From the NCBI GenBank assembly GCA_946885605.1, contig CAMPGR010000009.1, positions 1 to 56,706 of the forward strand: a DNA stretch of 56,706 nucleotides, given 5' to 3'. Positions 27,304-40,137 of this stretch are shown one piece after another. Below the pieces are notes generated by a model. The model worked only from the letters and a program-made list of their open reading frames with translations. It was not told the DNA's origin and ran no database searches. A program made the translations under genes and the position numbers. This DNA comes from an uncultured Pseudomonadota bacterium (lineage in GTDB: Bacteria > Pseudomonadota > Gammaproteobacteria > Burkholderiales > SG8-41). How positions within the stretch are numbered: position 1 is the first letter of the stretch; each line of letters starts with the position of its first letter.

Positions 27304-29073
27304 TTACGCGAGGTTGCCGGCAAGCTCCCGGATATCGGCCACGACGACCCGGTCGCGCCCGCCCTGCTTGGCGGCGTAGAGCGCCGCATCGGCGGCCTTC
27401 AGCATGGCCTCCACCGATTCGTCAGGGCGCGAAATACAGCATCCTATGCTGACGGTGATCGGGATGCAGGCGGAGTCGAGCGCGACCGGCGAGGCCTTGA
27501 TCCAGCGTTTCACCTTCTCGGCGATCATGGCGAGCTCTCGCGTGCTCCGCACGCCCGGAACCACGGCGAGGAACTCTTCCCCGCCCCACCGCGCGCAGGC
27601 GTCGTACGAGCGCAGCGCCCTGCGGAGGAGCTGCGCGGTATGAACCAGCGTGCGATCCCCCGCTTCGTGTCCATGCGCGTCGTTGACCCGTTTGAAGTGG
27701 TCGAGATCGAGCAGCATCACGCCCAGATTCCCGCCGTGGCGCACGAGCCGGTTCCTTTCGATCTCCATCCGGTCCATCATCCCGCGCCGATTGAGCAAAC
27801 CGGTCTGGTAATCCGCGTAGGCGAGGCGCTCGAGATCGCGGGTGCGCTCGGCGACCTGCCGCTCGAGGTCCTCGGTATGCACAGCGATCCTCCGCGCCAT
27901 GCCCTGAAAAGTGCCCGCAAGGCGTCCGATCTCGTCGCTGCGCGCATCGCGGAACGCGAGCCCGTATCGGCCGGCCGCCACGTCGCGCGCCGCCGCGTCC
28001 AGCACGGCGAGGCGGCGCAGCACGAGGCGGTCGAAGACGAGCCCTGCCGCGAGCAACGTCAGTGCGAGCGCAACGACGAGCACGATGAGAGCGATGTGCA
28101 CGTAATTGCGGCTTTCGGCAGCTTCCGGGCGCGTCAGTGTGAGCAGGAACCACTTCAAGTCCGGCAGATAGGTGATCGCCGCCACATGCGGCTTGCCCTG
28201 GATCGACACGTCGAGGGCGCGCGTCGCGCTCTTGTCGGCGGAAAGATCGGCCATCGCCGCCCGTAGCGCCGAGCGCCCGGCCTCCTCGTCGATCATGTTG
28301 AACACCGTGCTGCGGTCGTCATCGCCCTTGGTAATCGAGGCGAAGTCGATCACCGACACGTCCTGATGGGCCTGTATCGCCCCTTCCCTGTCGAGCAGGA
28401 TGTTTGTCACCCCCGCATCCGCGGTGCTGACGATGCTCCTGATGAATTCCGAGAGCTCGAATCCGGTCCCGAACACCGCGAGCGGCTGGTCGCCGTCCCG
28501 CACCACGGCGTTGATCCAGACTTTCGTGGTATCGAGATGGCGATCGGTATTGACGTTGAGCGCGTAGTCCTTCACCTGATCGAGGGTCGCGTAGAACCAT
28601 GCGTCCTTCCGCGTCGCGGGATCGAGCGTGTAACGCGGCACGTAAGGGTCGGCCGCGCCCCTTTCGTCGTGGAAGTAGTAGTTGCCGGAGCCTACGATCG
28701 CGAAAAAGTAGCTGCCGCTGCGATAGAACCTGCGATAGTCCTCGAGCTCGGCGATCGCGATCTTTCTCGTTTCCCAGTCGTACTCGTTCCTCGCCCAGGC
28801 CTTGAGCGCCGGGGAGCTCGCAAGCTTCTGCGCGAGCACGATCTCCCGGATGAGCCCGTTCACGACCTTCGACTTTTCATAGAGGACGCTCTTTTCGGCG
28901 AACCAGCCGCCCAGCGTATGGACGAGATCGCGGCTGAACCATGCGAGCACGCCGTAGCCCGCGATGACGCCGCCAAGAAAGATCAGAACGAAAACGACGA
29001 GGAATCTCGTGCGAAGCGATATGCCTCCATGCCGGTGCTCTCCGGGATTTGATTCAGCGGGGGATCTCTCCAC
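27304..29073 (-). CDS. Membrane-anchored diguanylate cyclase (Cache-HAMP-GGDEF)
   Basis: 589 residues from a GTG five bases after GGAG. A first membrane helix (LVVFVLIFLGGVIAGYGVLA), a periplasmic dCache-like sensor (about 45-285), a second helix (HIALIVLVVALALTLLAAG), HAMP, a short coil and GGDEF domain (about 425-585). The active site reads RWGGEEF. The allosteric inhibitory site RxxD is intact as RSYD five residues before it, so the enzyme should make c-di-GMP from two GTP and be inhibited by its product. A c-di-GMP riboswitch lies about 22 kb away. Confidence 0.92.
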   Translation of the reverse strand: MERSPAESNPGEHRHGGISLRTRFLVVFVLIFLGGVIAGYGVLAWFSRDLVHTLGGWFAEKSVLYEKSKVVNGLIREIVLAQKLASSPALKAWARNEYDWETRKIAIAELEDYRRFYRSGSYFFAIVGSGNYYFHDERGAADPYVPRYTLDPATRKDAWFYATLDQVKDYALNVNTDRHLDTTKVWINAVVRDGDQPLAVFGTGFELSEFIRSIVSTADAGVTNILLDREGAIQAHQDVSVIDFASITKGDDDRSTVFNMIDEEAGRSALRAAMADLSADKSATRALDVSIQGKPHVAAITYLPDLKWFLLTLTRPEAAESRNYVHIALIVLVVALALTLLAAGLVFDRLVLRRLAVLDAAARDVAAGRYGLAFRDARSDEIGRLAGTFQGMARRIAVHTEDLERQVAERTRDLERLAYADYQTGLLNRRGMMDRMEIERNRLVRHGGNLGVMLLDLDHFKRVNDAHGHEAGDRTLVHTAQLLRRALRSYDACARWGGEEFLAVVPGVRSTRELAMIAEKVKRWIKASPVALDSACIPITVSIGCCISRPDESVEAMLKAADAALYAAKQGGRDRVVVADIRELAGNLA

Positions 29074-29138
29074 TGGCGCTCCACAGCCGATACGAGAAAG
29101 GAGCGAGTCTAATGGAATGTATAGCCGAGTGCGACCGC

Positions 29139-29936
29139 TCAGAAGAGGGAGCGCACCATGCCGCCGTCGGCGCGCGGGGCGCTGCCGTTGATCGCGGACG
29201 CGAGCGGAGAACAGAGGAAGGCAACGACCGCTGCTATTTCTTCGGGCCGGGCCCAGCGCTGCAGGAGCGAGGTGCGGCCTTCGCCCTCGGCGAAGTATGC
29301 CTTGCTCATCTCCTCGGGCGTCGCACCCTCGATCTCCGCCATCTGACGCGTGAAGGCGTTGACGCCATCGGTCCACGTTGGCGCAACTTGCACCGTGTTC
29401 ACGGTGACGCCCGTTCCGCGCGTGCGTTCGGCGAGACTCCGCGCGATCGAGACGAGCGCGGTTTTCGTCATCGCATAGTGCGCCATGGAGGGATTCGGCT
29501 TCGAGCTCTGATCGGACCCGATGAAGAGGATCCGTCCCCACCCGCGCGAGAGCATCGACGGCATCAGCGCACGCGAAAGCCGCACTGCGCTCATGACGTT
29601 CAGGTCGAACATCGACTGCCAGTCGTCGTCCACGATGTCGAAGAATTCCTTCACCGTGAACCTGCCGGCGTTGTTCACGAGGATGTCCATCGGGCCGTCA
29701 TCGCACGCGAAGCGGATCAAACGCTGCGCGCCCGCCGCCGTGGAAAGATCGGCGGCGCAACCCTTCACCACCCCGTGCGCCGACATTTCCCGCACGGCGG
29801 CTTCGACTCTCCCGGGATCGCGACCGTTGATGATGACGCTTGCGCCTTCTCTTGCCAGCGCTTCCGCGATCGCGCGTCCTATACCGAGCGTCGAACCGGT
29901 AACGAGCGCGCGCTTACCTCCCAGGCCAAGATCCAT
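29139..29936 (-). CDS. Short-chain dehydrogenase/reductase
   Basis: 265 residues. Classical SDR features: cofactor loop TGSTLGIGRA near 14, NNAG near 91, catalytic Ser in FIGSDQSSK and Tyr-x3-Lys in HYAMTK. The preference for NADP or NAD is not clear. It follows a small conserved gene by 12 bases and is probably cotranscribed with it. Substrate unknown. Confidence 0.93.
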   Translation of the reverse strand: MDLGLGGKRALVTGSTLGIGRAIAEALAREGASVIINGRDPGRVEAAVREMSAHGVVKGCAADLSTAAGAQRLIRFACDDGPMDILVNNAGRFTVKEFFDIVDDDWQSMFDLNVMSAVRLSRALMPSMLSRGWGRILFIGSDQSSKPNPSMAHYAMTKTALVSIARSLAERTRGTGVTVNTVQVAPTWTDGVNAFTRQMAEIEGATPEEMSKAYFAEGEGRTSLLQRWARPEEIAAVVAFLCSPLASAINGSAPRADGGMVRSLF

Positions 29937-29948
29937 GCAGGTCCCTGT

Positions 29949-30191
29949 TCAACGCGGAGAGCCGGCTCGCCCGCGTGCGGCGAGGAATCGCGTGTCCACC
30001 GTCGATACGGATACCATGGACTGCGATCCCTGCACGCCGTGCGTGAGATACCCGCGCTCGTTCGCTTCTTCCCACACCGGAAGCCGTGGGCAAGAGGTGC
30101 GCCACGCATCGATCACTTCGCGATAGGGCTTCGCTTCCGGGCCGATCCACTCCAGCAGATCGAGGACCAGCGCGTCTACGGATTCGGACAT
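29949..30191 (-). CDS. Conserved small hypothetical protein
   Basis: 80 residues; ATG after AGGAGGTAGCCC. The core YREVIDAWRTSCPRLPVWEE resembles a small protein seen in many Proteobacteria with no known function. The C-terminal third (about 55-80) looks poorly conserved. Likely first gene of a pair with the SDR. Confidence 0.7.
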   Translation of the reverse strand: MSESVDALVLDLLEWIGPEAKPYREVIDAWRTSCPRLPVWEEANERGYLTHGVQGSQSMVSVSTVDTRFLAARGRAGSPR

Positions 30192-30396
30192 GGGCTACCT
30201 CCTGTCATGCGGGCAAAGCGGACTCGCGCGCGCCTCAAAGGCACTTCGTGAATGCCCCCTATTATTGCACCGAATGGAGCGCGGTACGCGGCTGCTGCTT
30301 CACTCCGCGTTGCTTGGACTGCCGCCGTTCCTTGAGCTTCTGCTGTTGCGTGTGGAAAACCGTTTTCTGAACTTGTCTCCAGGCGCCCCCATCACG

Positions 30397-30798
30397 TTAT
30401 CGCTTTTCGATTTGGGAGCGGCTGACGAGGCGCCATTTGTTCTCGATGCGGCACAGGTTCAGGTTGTTGTCTTCCTTGCGCCCGCCCGCCTCGTTGTGTA
30501 TGCGCAGCTCACGACATGCATAGTCCTTCCAGTTGAATGACCTGATCGGTGTTACCTCTCCACGGCTGCCCGTGGCCGCGTTCTCCCACCGTATCGTACG
30601 TTGGTCGGGCGTGTCGTCGAGTGCCCTGCGCGTTGCCGCGAGAAACAGCCGCCGGTCTTCTTCGTCAAACTCCTGGGCCGGCGCGTTCTTCAGGACGCTC
30701 TCCGACTGAGCGAGGGCCGGCATGCCGGTCAGTGAAATGACCAAACCCAGGATCGCGGCGCACGGCAGGATCGCTCGAGCTTGCTGTTTGCAGCGCAT
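30397..30798 (-). CDS. Periplasmic surface-antigen-like protein (COG4520 type)
   Basis: 133 residues; AAGGAGACGAC precedes the ATG. A signal peptide (AAILGLVISLTGMPALAQ) is followed by a small domain: RRLFLAATRRALDDTPDQRT, RWENAATGSRGEVTPIRSF and NWKDYACRELRI. This resembles the C-terminal part of 17-kDa-antigen-related envelope proteins. No lipobox Cys, so probably periplasmic. Role unknown. Confidence 0.78.
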   Translation of the reverse strand: MRCKQQARAILPCAAILGLVISLTGMPALAQSESVLKNAPAQEFDEEDRRLFLAATRRALDDTPDQRTIRWENAATGSRGEVTPIRSFNWKDYACRELRIHNEAGGRKEDNNLNLCRIENKWRLVSRSQIEKR

Positions 30799-32270
30799 GT
30801 CGTCTCCTTGGATCAACGCGCAATCAAGCCGCTTTCGTCTCGAAGCTGAAAACGTGATGCCGCCACGGCGGGACGTCGAGATACAGGCCCTCGCGTATCA
30901 GCTGCTCGCCACTGCGCTCATACGAAATCGTAGGGTGCATCCGGTCGCGTAGTTCGACCTTCGCCCCCGCAAGATCGGGATACGGAACGGGCACGAAGCA
31001 TTGAGCCCGCTGCGGCCCGTAGTTCACCGCCACGAGCAGATGGCGCCCGTCTTTCTGCCAGGCATACGCGACGAACTGTCCGCAGCTGCCGTTTCCCTCT
31101 GCCGCTGCGCGCGGTTCGAGAATCTGCCAGTCGCCCTCGCGCACTTCCGGCTGCTTCATGCAGTCGATGAGGCGGCCATAAAAACTTTCCAGCTCGCGGT
31201 CCACCGGCTCGATCGCCCGGCGCTTCAGATGATTCGAAGCGCGCAGCCGCCTGCCGGTCGGTTGCCCCTCGTGCACGAAGCGCAGCCCGGGGGCAAGCAG
31301 CGCGAGGACTGCAGCCGCTTCGTGGACGCGAGGCTCAAACGCGGCCGCTGCACGCGGCTCGTCGTGGTTCTCGAGGAAGCGCGCCGAGCGCTTCTGGTAC
31401 TCCGGGTCAGCATGCAGGTGCGCGCGCACCGCGCCGGCATCGCGCCCGTGCAGCCGGTCGTACAGCCGCTTGTCGTAGGTGTAGTCGAAGCCTTGGTGTT
31501 GCAGCGCCCACTCCAGGTCCCAGTACGCCTCGGCCATGAAGACGAAGTCCGGCCGCTCCCGGCGCACGCCTTGGATCGCGTAAGGCCAGAACGATTCCTC
31601 GACCGGCGCGCTGCCGTCGCCAGGCAGCGAGCGCTCGCCCCAAGTGCGCTCGATGACCTCGGGCAGCACCAGCATCGCCATGTCGCAGCGCACGCCGTCG
31701 CACTGCTCCGCGATCTGCTGCAGCACATCCATCATCGCCGTGCGCAGGCCGGCATGCCGGTAGTTGAGCTGGAGGGTATCGGGCCAGCCGGGGAAATACG
31801 GATCGCGACCATGAGCCAGCACCCGGCCTTCAACGCGCTTGTAGTTCTGCGGTTCGCGCGCAAGGTCATCCTCTCCGCCGTGAATATAGAACTCGGGATG
31901 CTCACGCGCCCATGCGTGGTCCAGCCCCGTGTGGTTCGGCACGAAGTCGAGCATGAGCTTGAGCCCGCGGGCGACGAGGCGTCCGCGGAAGCGCGCTAGC
32001 GCCGCGGGACCGCCGAAATTGCCGTTCACGACGTACTCGCGGATCGCGAAAGGCGAGCCTGCCACGTCCTCGTCGGTGAAGTCGCCGAGCAGCTGGCGGT
32101 ACTCCGCCTGCCATTCCGGCGCCTGCAGCGACACGCGCCGGGCGGTTTCGCCCGTCTGCCACACGCCGAGGGGCCAGACCCAGTCGAAACCGTCGCTCGC
32201 GATGCGGTCGAGCGTCGCGTCCGGGATGTCGTCGAGCGTCGCGTGGCGCTGAAGCGTGTCGGCGAGCTCA

Positions 32271-34985
<2,715 letters not shown>

Positions 34986-35043
34986 AGAGGAATTTTTAGA
35001 CAGACGCCTACCACTCCGCTATTGGACCTTGGACCCATGCCAT

Positions 35044-35064
35044 GACACAGGGTTGCCCTGTGTC
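35044..35064. repeat. Perfect 9-bp inverted repeat, 3-base loop
   Basis: GACACAGGG, TTG, CCCTGTGTC, between the GH63 start and the end of the small membrane protein gene. It could stop minus-strand transcripts from that gene but has no T run on either side, so the role is unclear. Confidence 0.6.
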
Positions 35065-35110
35065 TCCGCATTCAGCACAGCTTGGCAACCGACCTGCTGT
35101 CCGACCGGCC

Positions 35111-35512
35111 CTAGGTGTTCTGTGAGCGTTGAGCGGCGTGGCCTACTTTCCTGGCGTTCTTCGCGCTTCTGTACCAGCCTGCCAGGCATAACGCTGCTGC
35201 CACGAGAAGAATTGAAGGTATGGTCGGATTCCTGGAACCGAACAAGTACCCGACGGCCGCGCACGCGACTAGCCCCAGACCGCCCCACTTCGCGCTACGC
35301 AGTCCTAGAATTCCGAACGCTACGACGGCTAGCGAATAGATGGCGCCGCTCAGGCCAACATTGATGAGCGGACGTATCTCAGAATCGGGAGTCCGCCAGA
35401 TGACGTGAACAAGCTCGTGGAACGGCGCCAGCAACCCAACCACCATCAAGACGATGACCCCCGTCATGATGGCGAGGCAGGCGCCGACTATCTCCGTCCT
35501 GAAACCGCACAT
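35111..35512 (-). CDS. Hypothetical four-helix membrane protein
   Basis: 133 residues with four hydrophobic segments (ACLAIMTGVIVLMVVGLLAP, IYSLAVVAFGILGL, GLGLVACAAVGYLFG, IPSILLVAAALCLAGW) and a basic C terminus. Not recognised as a known family. No strong ribosome site was found. Moderately supported by composition. Confidence 0.5.
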   Translation of the reverse strand: MCGFRTEIVGACLAIMTGVIVLMVVGLLAPFHELVHVIWRTPDSEIRPLINVGLSGAIYSLAVVAFGILGLRSAKWGGLGLVACAAVGYLFGSRNPTIPSILLVAAALCLAGWYRSAKNARKVGHAAQRSQNT

Positions 35513-35714
35513 GGAACTTCTTCCCCTTCATCAGCGTAGCGAAGACGTGGCCGGCTGCCCGTGCACCACCGCACGGTCCCCCCGCGCGCGGCATCCCCGC
35601 GTCCTCAAGGTGCTCGAGGAATTGAGTGTGCCCGTGCACTGCGCGGACCGGCACCAGCATGGGCGCCGTGGTGGGGGCATTTACGCTCGCCCCGCCCGCA
35701 TCGAGGAAGCCGTT

Positions 35715-36398
35715 CTATCGGGCGCCTCTCGACAATGCTTGCTGAAGAGGTACCGATGACGGATTGCTCACACTGTGCCGGATCAGGATGTCGGCCGGAG
35801 AAGCTTCCTGGCCATAATAGGTGGTGTTCGCGCCGGTATCGGGCGAGATGACCAGGCCTTCCAGGCTTACGCCGGCGAATGCGCCTTTAGAGCGGGCAAA
35901 CGACACTACGTCAGCGTTCACCGTCCCGGTCGCGCCCATCCCGACTGGCCCGGCAGCGACACTCGCGTCACCGCCAAGCTTGAAGGACGAGCTCATGAGC
36001 CGATCGAGCGCGTTTTCCGTCATGACGAGCATGATCACCTCAGACACGTCGCCGCCGATCTGGAGACCGACGCTACCGGCCGCCATCCTGTAGAACGCCG
36101 GACCGGCCCACCTCCCGCTTTTCCCGTCACGCGCAAGCACGACTGCGTTGCCGCCAGAGCCGCCGACGACAAAACCGGCTCGTGTGACCCGTGGGCTGAT
36201 AACGACCGCCCGCGCTTTGTGGACGTTCTCCCTGAACCAGGTCATCTCAGGATCATTCTGGAAATTGGAAAACGTTCTTTCAGACGCGCCGAGCTGTTCC
36301 TGCGCGCTTTCACGGGTATCGCTTGTGGCGCAAGCGACCAGAAGCAATGCTGCAGCCAGGAATGCAGGACTGATGGGACGCGTATATGGGAAGAACAT
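35715..36398 (-). CDS. SYLF-domain lipid-binding lipoprotein
   Basis: 227 residues. A lipoprotein signal with lipobox LVAC (near 20-23) precedes a SYLF/Ysc84 domain: KARAVVISPRVTRAGFVVGG, GPAFYRMAAGSVGLQIGGDV and SFARSKGAFAGVSLEGLVIS. In known members the domain binds phosphoinositides or other lipids. Bacterial versions are envelope proteins of unknown purpose. AGGAGGTGCCCC lies before the ATG. It is downstream of the receiver gene on the same strand. Confidence 0.9.
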   Translation of the reverse strand: MFFPYTRPISPAFLAAALLLVACATSDTRESAQEQLGASERTFSNFQNDPEMTWFRENVHKARAVVISPRVTRAGFVVGGSGGNAVVLARDGKSGRWAGPAFYRMAAGSVGLQIGGDVSEVIMLVMTENALDRLMSSSFKLGGDASVAAGPVGMGATGTVNADVVSFARSKGAFAGVSLEGLVISPDTGANTTYYGQEASPADILIRHSVSNPSSVPLQQALSRGAR

Positions 36399-36499
36399 GG
36401 GGCACCTCCTGATATCTTCCTATGAAGGCCCAGTATCGACCATAAGACCCTCACGGGGAATTGAACTTTGGGACGATACGGGCGCACGAGCGCGAACGG

Positions 36500-36901
36500 T
36501 TATTGGGCCGCTCGACCCGCCGCGTGCGCTTGGATGGCTCGCGCAGTAGCCGCCACGAGGTCGCGTCCGGAAAACGGTTTGGCGAGGTACGCCGAGGCCC
36601 CGGCGGCTTCCGCCTGGACGCGGGATTCGGTCTCGTCGTAGGCAGTAATGAAGATCACGGGCGGCGCATTCCCCATGCGTGCCAGGCGGTCGTACAGCTC
36701 GAATCCGCTCAAGCCGGGAAGATGCACGTCGAGGATCAGGCACGCCGCCGCATCGACCTCGGTGCAGGCGTCGAGCAGCGCCTCGGCGGAAGGGAAGATG
36801 ACCGGCACGCAGCCCGCAAGTTTCAGTAAGCGCTCGAGCGCGTGACTCATGCTGGCGTCATCATCTACCAGGACAATCCGGCGTCCGTCCAGCGATAACA
36901 T
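36500..36901 (-). CDS. Stand-alone receiver-domain response regulator
   Basis: 133 residues from the ATG before LSLDGRRIVLVDDD. One REC domain: VDDDASMSHALERLL, phospho-Asp in LILDVHLPGLSG and Lys in YLAKPF, with no output domain. It follows the FixJ-like regulator and MASE1 kinase and is probably part of that phosphorelay as a phosphate sink or protein-protein effector. A longer start (36976) would add 25 unconserved residues. Confidence 0.85.
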   Translation of the reverse strand: MLSLDGRRIVLVDDDASMSHALERLLKLAGCVPVIFPSAEALLDACTEVDAAACLILDVHLPGLSGFELYDRLARMGNAPPVIFITAYDETESRVQAEAAGASAYLAKPFSGRDLVAATARAIQAHAAGRAAQ

Positions 36902-37001
36902 CCCATGGCCCTTTGCCGTGGCGCCCGCCGGCGCCCGCGGCGCGGTAGTGACGGAACAGTCTCCATGGTGACGCATGAGGCGTCACCACGACTATTGCCT
37001 A

Positions 37002-37676
37002 TTAGAGGTGGAAGCTACTTGCACCTTGGTGCAATGAGGGAAGCGATACGTCAGCCGATGCATCGCTGGCGCTCTTGAGTAGATCGGCTGCGCGAACAAG
37101 CGCCGCCACCGAACGCAAGCACATCTTGTGCATCACCTGCGCGCGGTGTGCCTTGATGGTTCGCTCGGAAATGCGAAGCTCGCCGGCAATCTGCTTGTTC
37201 AGTTTTCCCTGCGTGACCCGGAGGAAGACTTCCCGTTCCCGGCCGGTTAGCGTGTCGTAGCGCTCCCGCAGCACGCGCCGCTGCTCGCTAGCGGCGCGCC
37301 GCTTGACGTCGCGCGACAGTGCGCCCGCGACGGCATTGATGAGCACCTCCTGCTTCACGGGCTTGGTGAGGAAATCCACCGCTCCCGCTTTCATCGCGCG
37401 CACGCTCATGGGAATATCGCCGCGGCCGGTGAGAAATATCACGGGAATCGAGTTTTCGTCGTTGGCGAGGGCCTCGTGCAGCTCCAGCCCGCTTGGGCCG
37501 GGCATACATATGTCGAGGACGATACATCCCGGACCATCCGCACGCTCGGCCATCAGGAATTCCCCTGCAGAGCCGTAGGACCGGGTTGCGTAACCCTTGG
37601 CGCTCAGCAGCCGGCCGAGCGCCGTGCGCATCGATACGTCGTCATCCACGATATATACGGTGGGCGCCGTCGACAT
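37002..37676 (-). CDS. FixJ-family response regulator
   Basis: 224 residues; AAGGAG lies eight bases before the ATG. Receiver at about 5-120 (VYIVDDDVSMRTALGRLL, phospho-Asp in IVLDICMPGPSG, FLTKPVKQE) and LuxR-type helix-turn-helix at about 140-205 (LTGREREVFLRVTQGKLNKQ, ISERTIKAHRAQVMHKM). It is the likely partner of the kinase encoded just upstream. Target genes unknown. Confidence 0.92.
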   Translation of the reverse strand: MSTAPTVYIVDDDVSMRTALGRLLSAKGYATRSYGSAGEFLMAERADGPGCIVLDICMPGPSGLELHEALANDENSIPVIFLTGRGDIPMSVRAMKAGAVDFLTKPVKQEVLINAVAGALSRDVKRRAASEQRRVLRERYDTLTGREREVFLRVTQGKLNKQIAGELRISERTIKAHRAQVMHKMCLRSVAALVRAADLLKSASDASADVSLPSLHQGASSFHL

Positions 37677-37710
37677 GATCAAATCTCCTTAGCTCAGTTC
37701 GCTCAACGCC

Positions 37711-40137
37711 TCACCGGCACGGCAGGAAGAAGCTGAAATTTGCACCGCCTTCGCGACGTGTTTCGGCACGTATCGTGCCGCCATGCGCTTCGACTATGGA
37801 TTTTGCAATCGCCAATCCCAGCCCCATGCCATCCGGTTTGGTAGTAAAAAACGAGTCGAAAAGATAGGCGGCTTGCCCGGGAGCTATGCCGGGCCCCGAG
37901 TCCCAGACCGTAACGCCGACGCCATCGCGGTCGGTTCGCTCCGTTCGGATCCCGATACGACGCAGTGATGCCGGCGTGTCCGCCATGGCTTCGAGGCCGT
38001 TCAGGATCAGATTGAGCATGACCTGCTGCAACTGGACCTGGTCTCCGTGGACCACCGGCAGCGGCGCGAATTCGCTCTCCGCGACAACCCGGTGCCGCGC
38101 GAGGTCCGCGCTGACGAGATGGAGGACGTCGCTGATCGCACGGTTGAGATCGAAAGGCTGCCTAGCCATCTCGTGCTTTCGCGACAGCGCGCGCATGTGC
38201 TTGATGACCTCGCCCGCCCTCATGTCGTCGTGGCGTATGTCATCGACGATCTGCCGCACTTCATCGACGGGAATTACGTTCGAGGCGAGCAGGATATCCA
38301 GCGCATCGACATTGCTCAGGATGGCTCCGAGCGGCTGGTTGATCTCGTGGGCGATCGAGGCGGTCAGCTCGCCCATCACCGCCAGCCGCGACACGTGGGC
38401 GAGCCGCTGTTTGGCTTCTTCGACGCGCTTACGGTCCGTAATATCCATCAGCGAGCCGATCATGCGCAGCGGTTTTCCCGCTTCGTCACGCACGATGAAA
38501 CCGCGCACATTGACGTGCGCGTAGGTCCCTTCGGTGCGGCGCAGGCGATACTCTGCGTGAAATACCTGTCCCCCGCCGTCTATGAGTTCCTGCAGTCGCG
38601 ACATGACGCGCTCTCTGTCCTCCGGATGCAGCAATCGCGTCCAAGCTTCGTAATCCCCCGGCCCATCCTCGGAAACGCTTCCGAAGAACAGCTCCCCATT
38701 GTGGTTCCACCAAAGCTTGTCGGCAACGATATCCCAGTCATAGATGACGTCGTTCGTCGCCCGCAGCACGAGCCGGAAACGCTCGTCGTTGTGCTGCAGA
38801 GATTCCGTCGCCCGCCTGAGCGCCGTCACGTCGCGAATGGTCGTGATGAAGCACGGCACACCTTCGACCTCCACGGTTTCCGCCGCAATCACCGTCTCGA
38901 CGGTCGCGCCATGGCGATTGCGCAGCGTCATCTCGTGATCACGCACGAAGCCACGCTCGCGAGTAAGCCGGACGAGCGTGTCCTTCTCGTTAACGTGCAG
39001 GTTAAGCTCGTACGCCGTGCGCCCTATTACGTCCTCGCGCCGGAAATCGAACAACTCAAGCCAGCGGGCGTTGACATCGATGAGCGTGCCGTCCGTCTTG
39101 CGGGTGATGGCCATCGCGTCGGGACTGGAATGAAATGCCGTCGAGAAACGTTGCTCCGAGCTGCGCAGACGCCGCTCGGAGTCCCTGCGCTCCTGCACGC
39201 TTGCCGCGAGCATGAGGAGCGTGGCGCTGACGAAGATCAGGAACATCTGAACCGAATTCGCATTCTCGAGAGGAGCACTGGCAATGAATGGGCCACGGCC
39301 GTGCGCCGTCCCCCATATGACGAGAAACGCCACGGTCATGAACGCGGCGCTCGATCCAGGCGGTCCGAAACGCAAGGCCGCCCACAACAGGAACGGAAGC
39401 GGCAGGTACAGAAGCGCAGGCAGCGTCTCTGCTTCGCTCGGGGATGCATTGAACACGAGGGTGCCGACGGCGAGCAGCCCGCACAGCAGCAGCATGCCCT
39501 CGAGGACGCGTTCCAGCGTCGATCCGCGCAGCAGCCCGCCGCCAGCGGTCGCCCAAGTCACGATAACGGGCACGATAGTCAAAGCAGCGAGGATGTTGGA
39601 GCGCACCCTCGTCCTCCACAACTCCCAGTACCCGATTTGACTCCACTCCATGAGCCGTACGAACGCTGCGTCGATGAATGAAGATACAAACGGCGCGAGG
39701 AGTCCGGCGCAGACCAGGAAGATACCCGTGTCCTGCACGCGTCCGAAATCCGGCGGCCGTCCAAGGAGCCTGTGCAGGCACACCGCCCCGATCAGCGCCT
39801 CGCTCGCGTTACTCGCGAACCAGCACAAGACCATCACGAGTGGCACGCCGCCTTGCAGCTCGGCTAGCAAGTGAGAGGGAAAGGTCGCAAGAAGGATAAG
39901 CCACCACGAACGCACCGGCGTGAGAAGCAGCGCGGCCAGGAGGATGGCGTTGGGCGGCCAGAGAACCGAAATGGGAAGGGGACTGAAAGTAAGCGCGAGA
40001 CCGAGCTTCGCGCCCGCGTAGTACGCCAGCGCCGCCAGCAGGGCTGTCCCATATGATCGCAGATCACCAACCCGCGACTGGCCCTGCAGCATCGACAGCG
40101 GCAACTTATCCGATCTCTGTAGCAATCGGGCATTCAC
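37711..40137 (-). CDS. MASE1-PAS-PAS sensor histidine kinase (FixL-like)
   Basis: 808 residues from a GTG (an ATG 45 bases later is another choice). Eight to nine membrane helices of a MASE1 sensor (about 30-310, ISVLWPPNAILLAALLLTP), then two PAS units (about 330-445 and 455-575), HisKA (LTASIAHEINQPLGAILSN) and HATPase (LNLILNGLEAMADTP, DGMGLGLAIAKSIVEAHGG). It is followed by the FixJ-like regulator and a lone receiver. It senses an unknown signal at the membrane; no haem ligand was identified in the PAS domains. Confidence 0.9.
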   Translation of the reverse strand: MNARLLQRSDKLPLSMLQGQSRVGDLRSYGTALLAALAYYAGAKLGLALTFSPLPISVLWPPNAILLAALLLTPVRSWWLILLATFPSHLLAELQGGVPLVMVLCWFASNASEALIGAVCLHRLLGRPPDFGRVQDTGIFLVCAGLLAPFVSSFIDAAFVRLMEWSQIGYWELWRTRVRSNILAALTIVPVIVTWATAGGGLLRGSTLERVLEGMLLLCGLLAVGTLVFNASPSEAETLPALLYLPLPFLLWAALRFGPPGSSAAFMTVAFLVIWGTAHGRGPFIASAPLENANSVQMFLIFVSATLLMLAASVQERRDSERRLRSSEQRFSTAFHSSPDAMAITRKTDGTLIDVNARWLELFDFRREDVIGRTAYELNLHVNEKDTLVRLTRERGFVRDHEMTLRNRHGATVETVIAAETVEVEGVPCFITTIRDVTALRRATESLQHNDERFRLVLRATNDVIYDWDIVADKLWWNHNGELFFGSVSEDGPGDYEAWTRLLHPEDRERVMSRLQELIDGGGQVFHAEYRLRRTEGTYAHVNVRGFIVRDEAGKPLRMIGSLMDITDRKRVEEAKQRLAHVSRLAVMGELTASIAHEINQPLGAILSNVDALDILLASNVIPVDEVRQIVDDIRHDDMRAGEVIKHMRALSRKHEMARQPFDLNRAISDVLHLVSADLARHRVVAESEFAPLPVVHGDQVQLQQVMLNLILNGLEAMADTPASLRRIGIRTERTDRDGVGVTVWDSGPGIAPGQAAYLFDSFFTTKPDGMGLGLAIAKSIVEAHGGTIRAETRREGGANFSFFLPCR

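Noticed and set aside
35019..35288. Minus-strand 89-codon frame over the inverted repeat
   Set aside because: It overlaps the membrane protein gene in another frame and runs through the hairpin; no support.
38047..39681. A 544-residue plus-strand frame opposite the MASE1 kinase
   Set aside because: Antisense shadow; kinase and PAS motifs lie on the minus strand.
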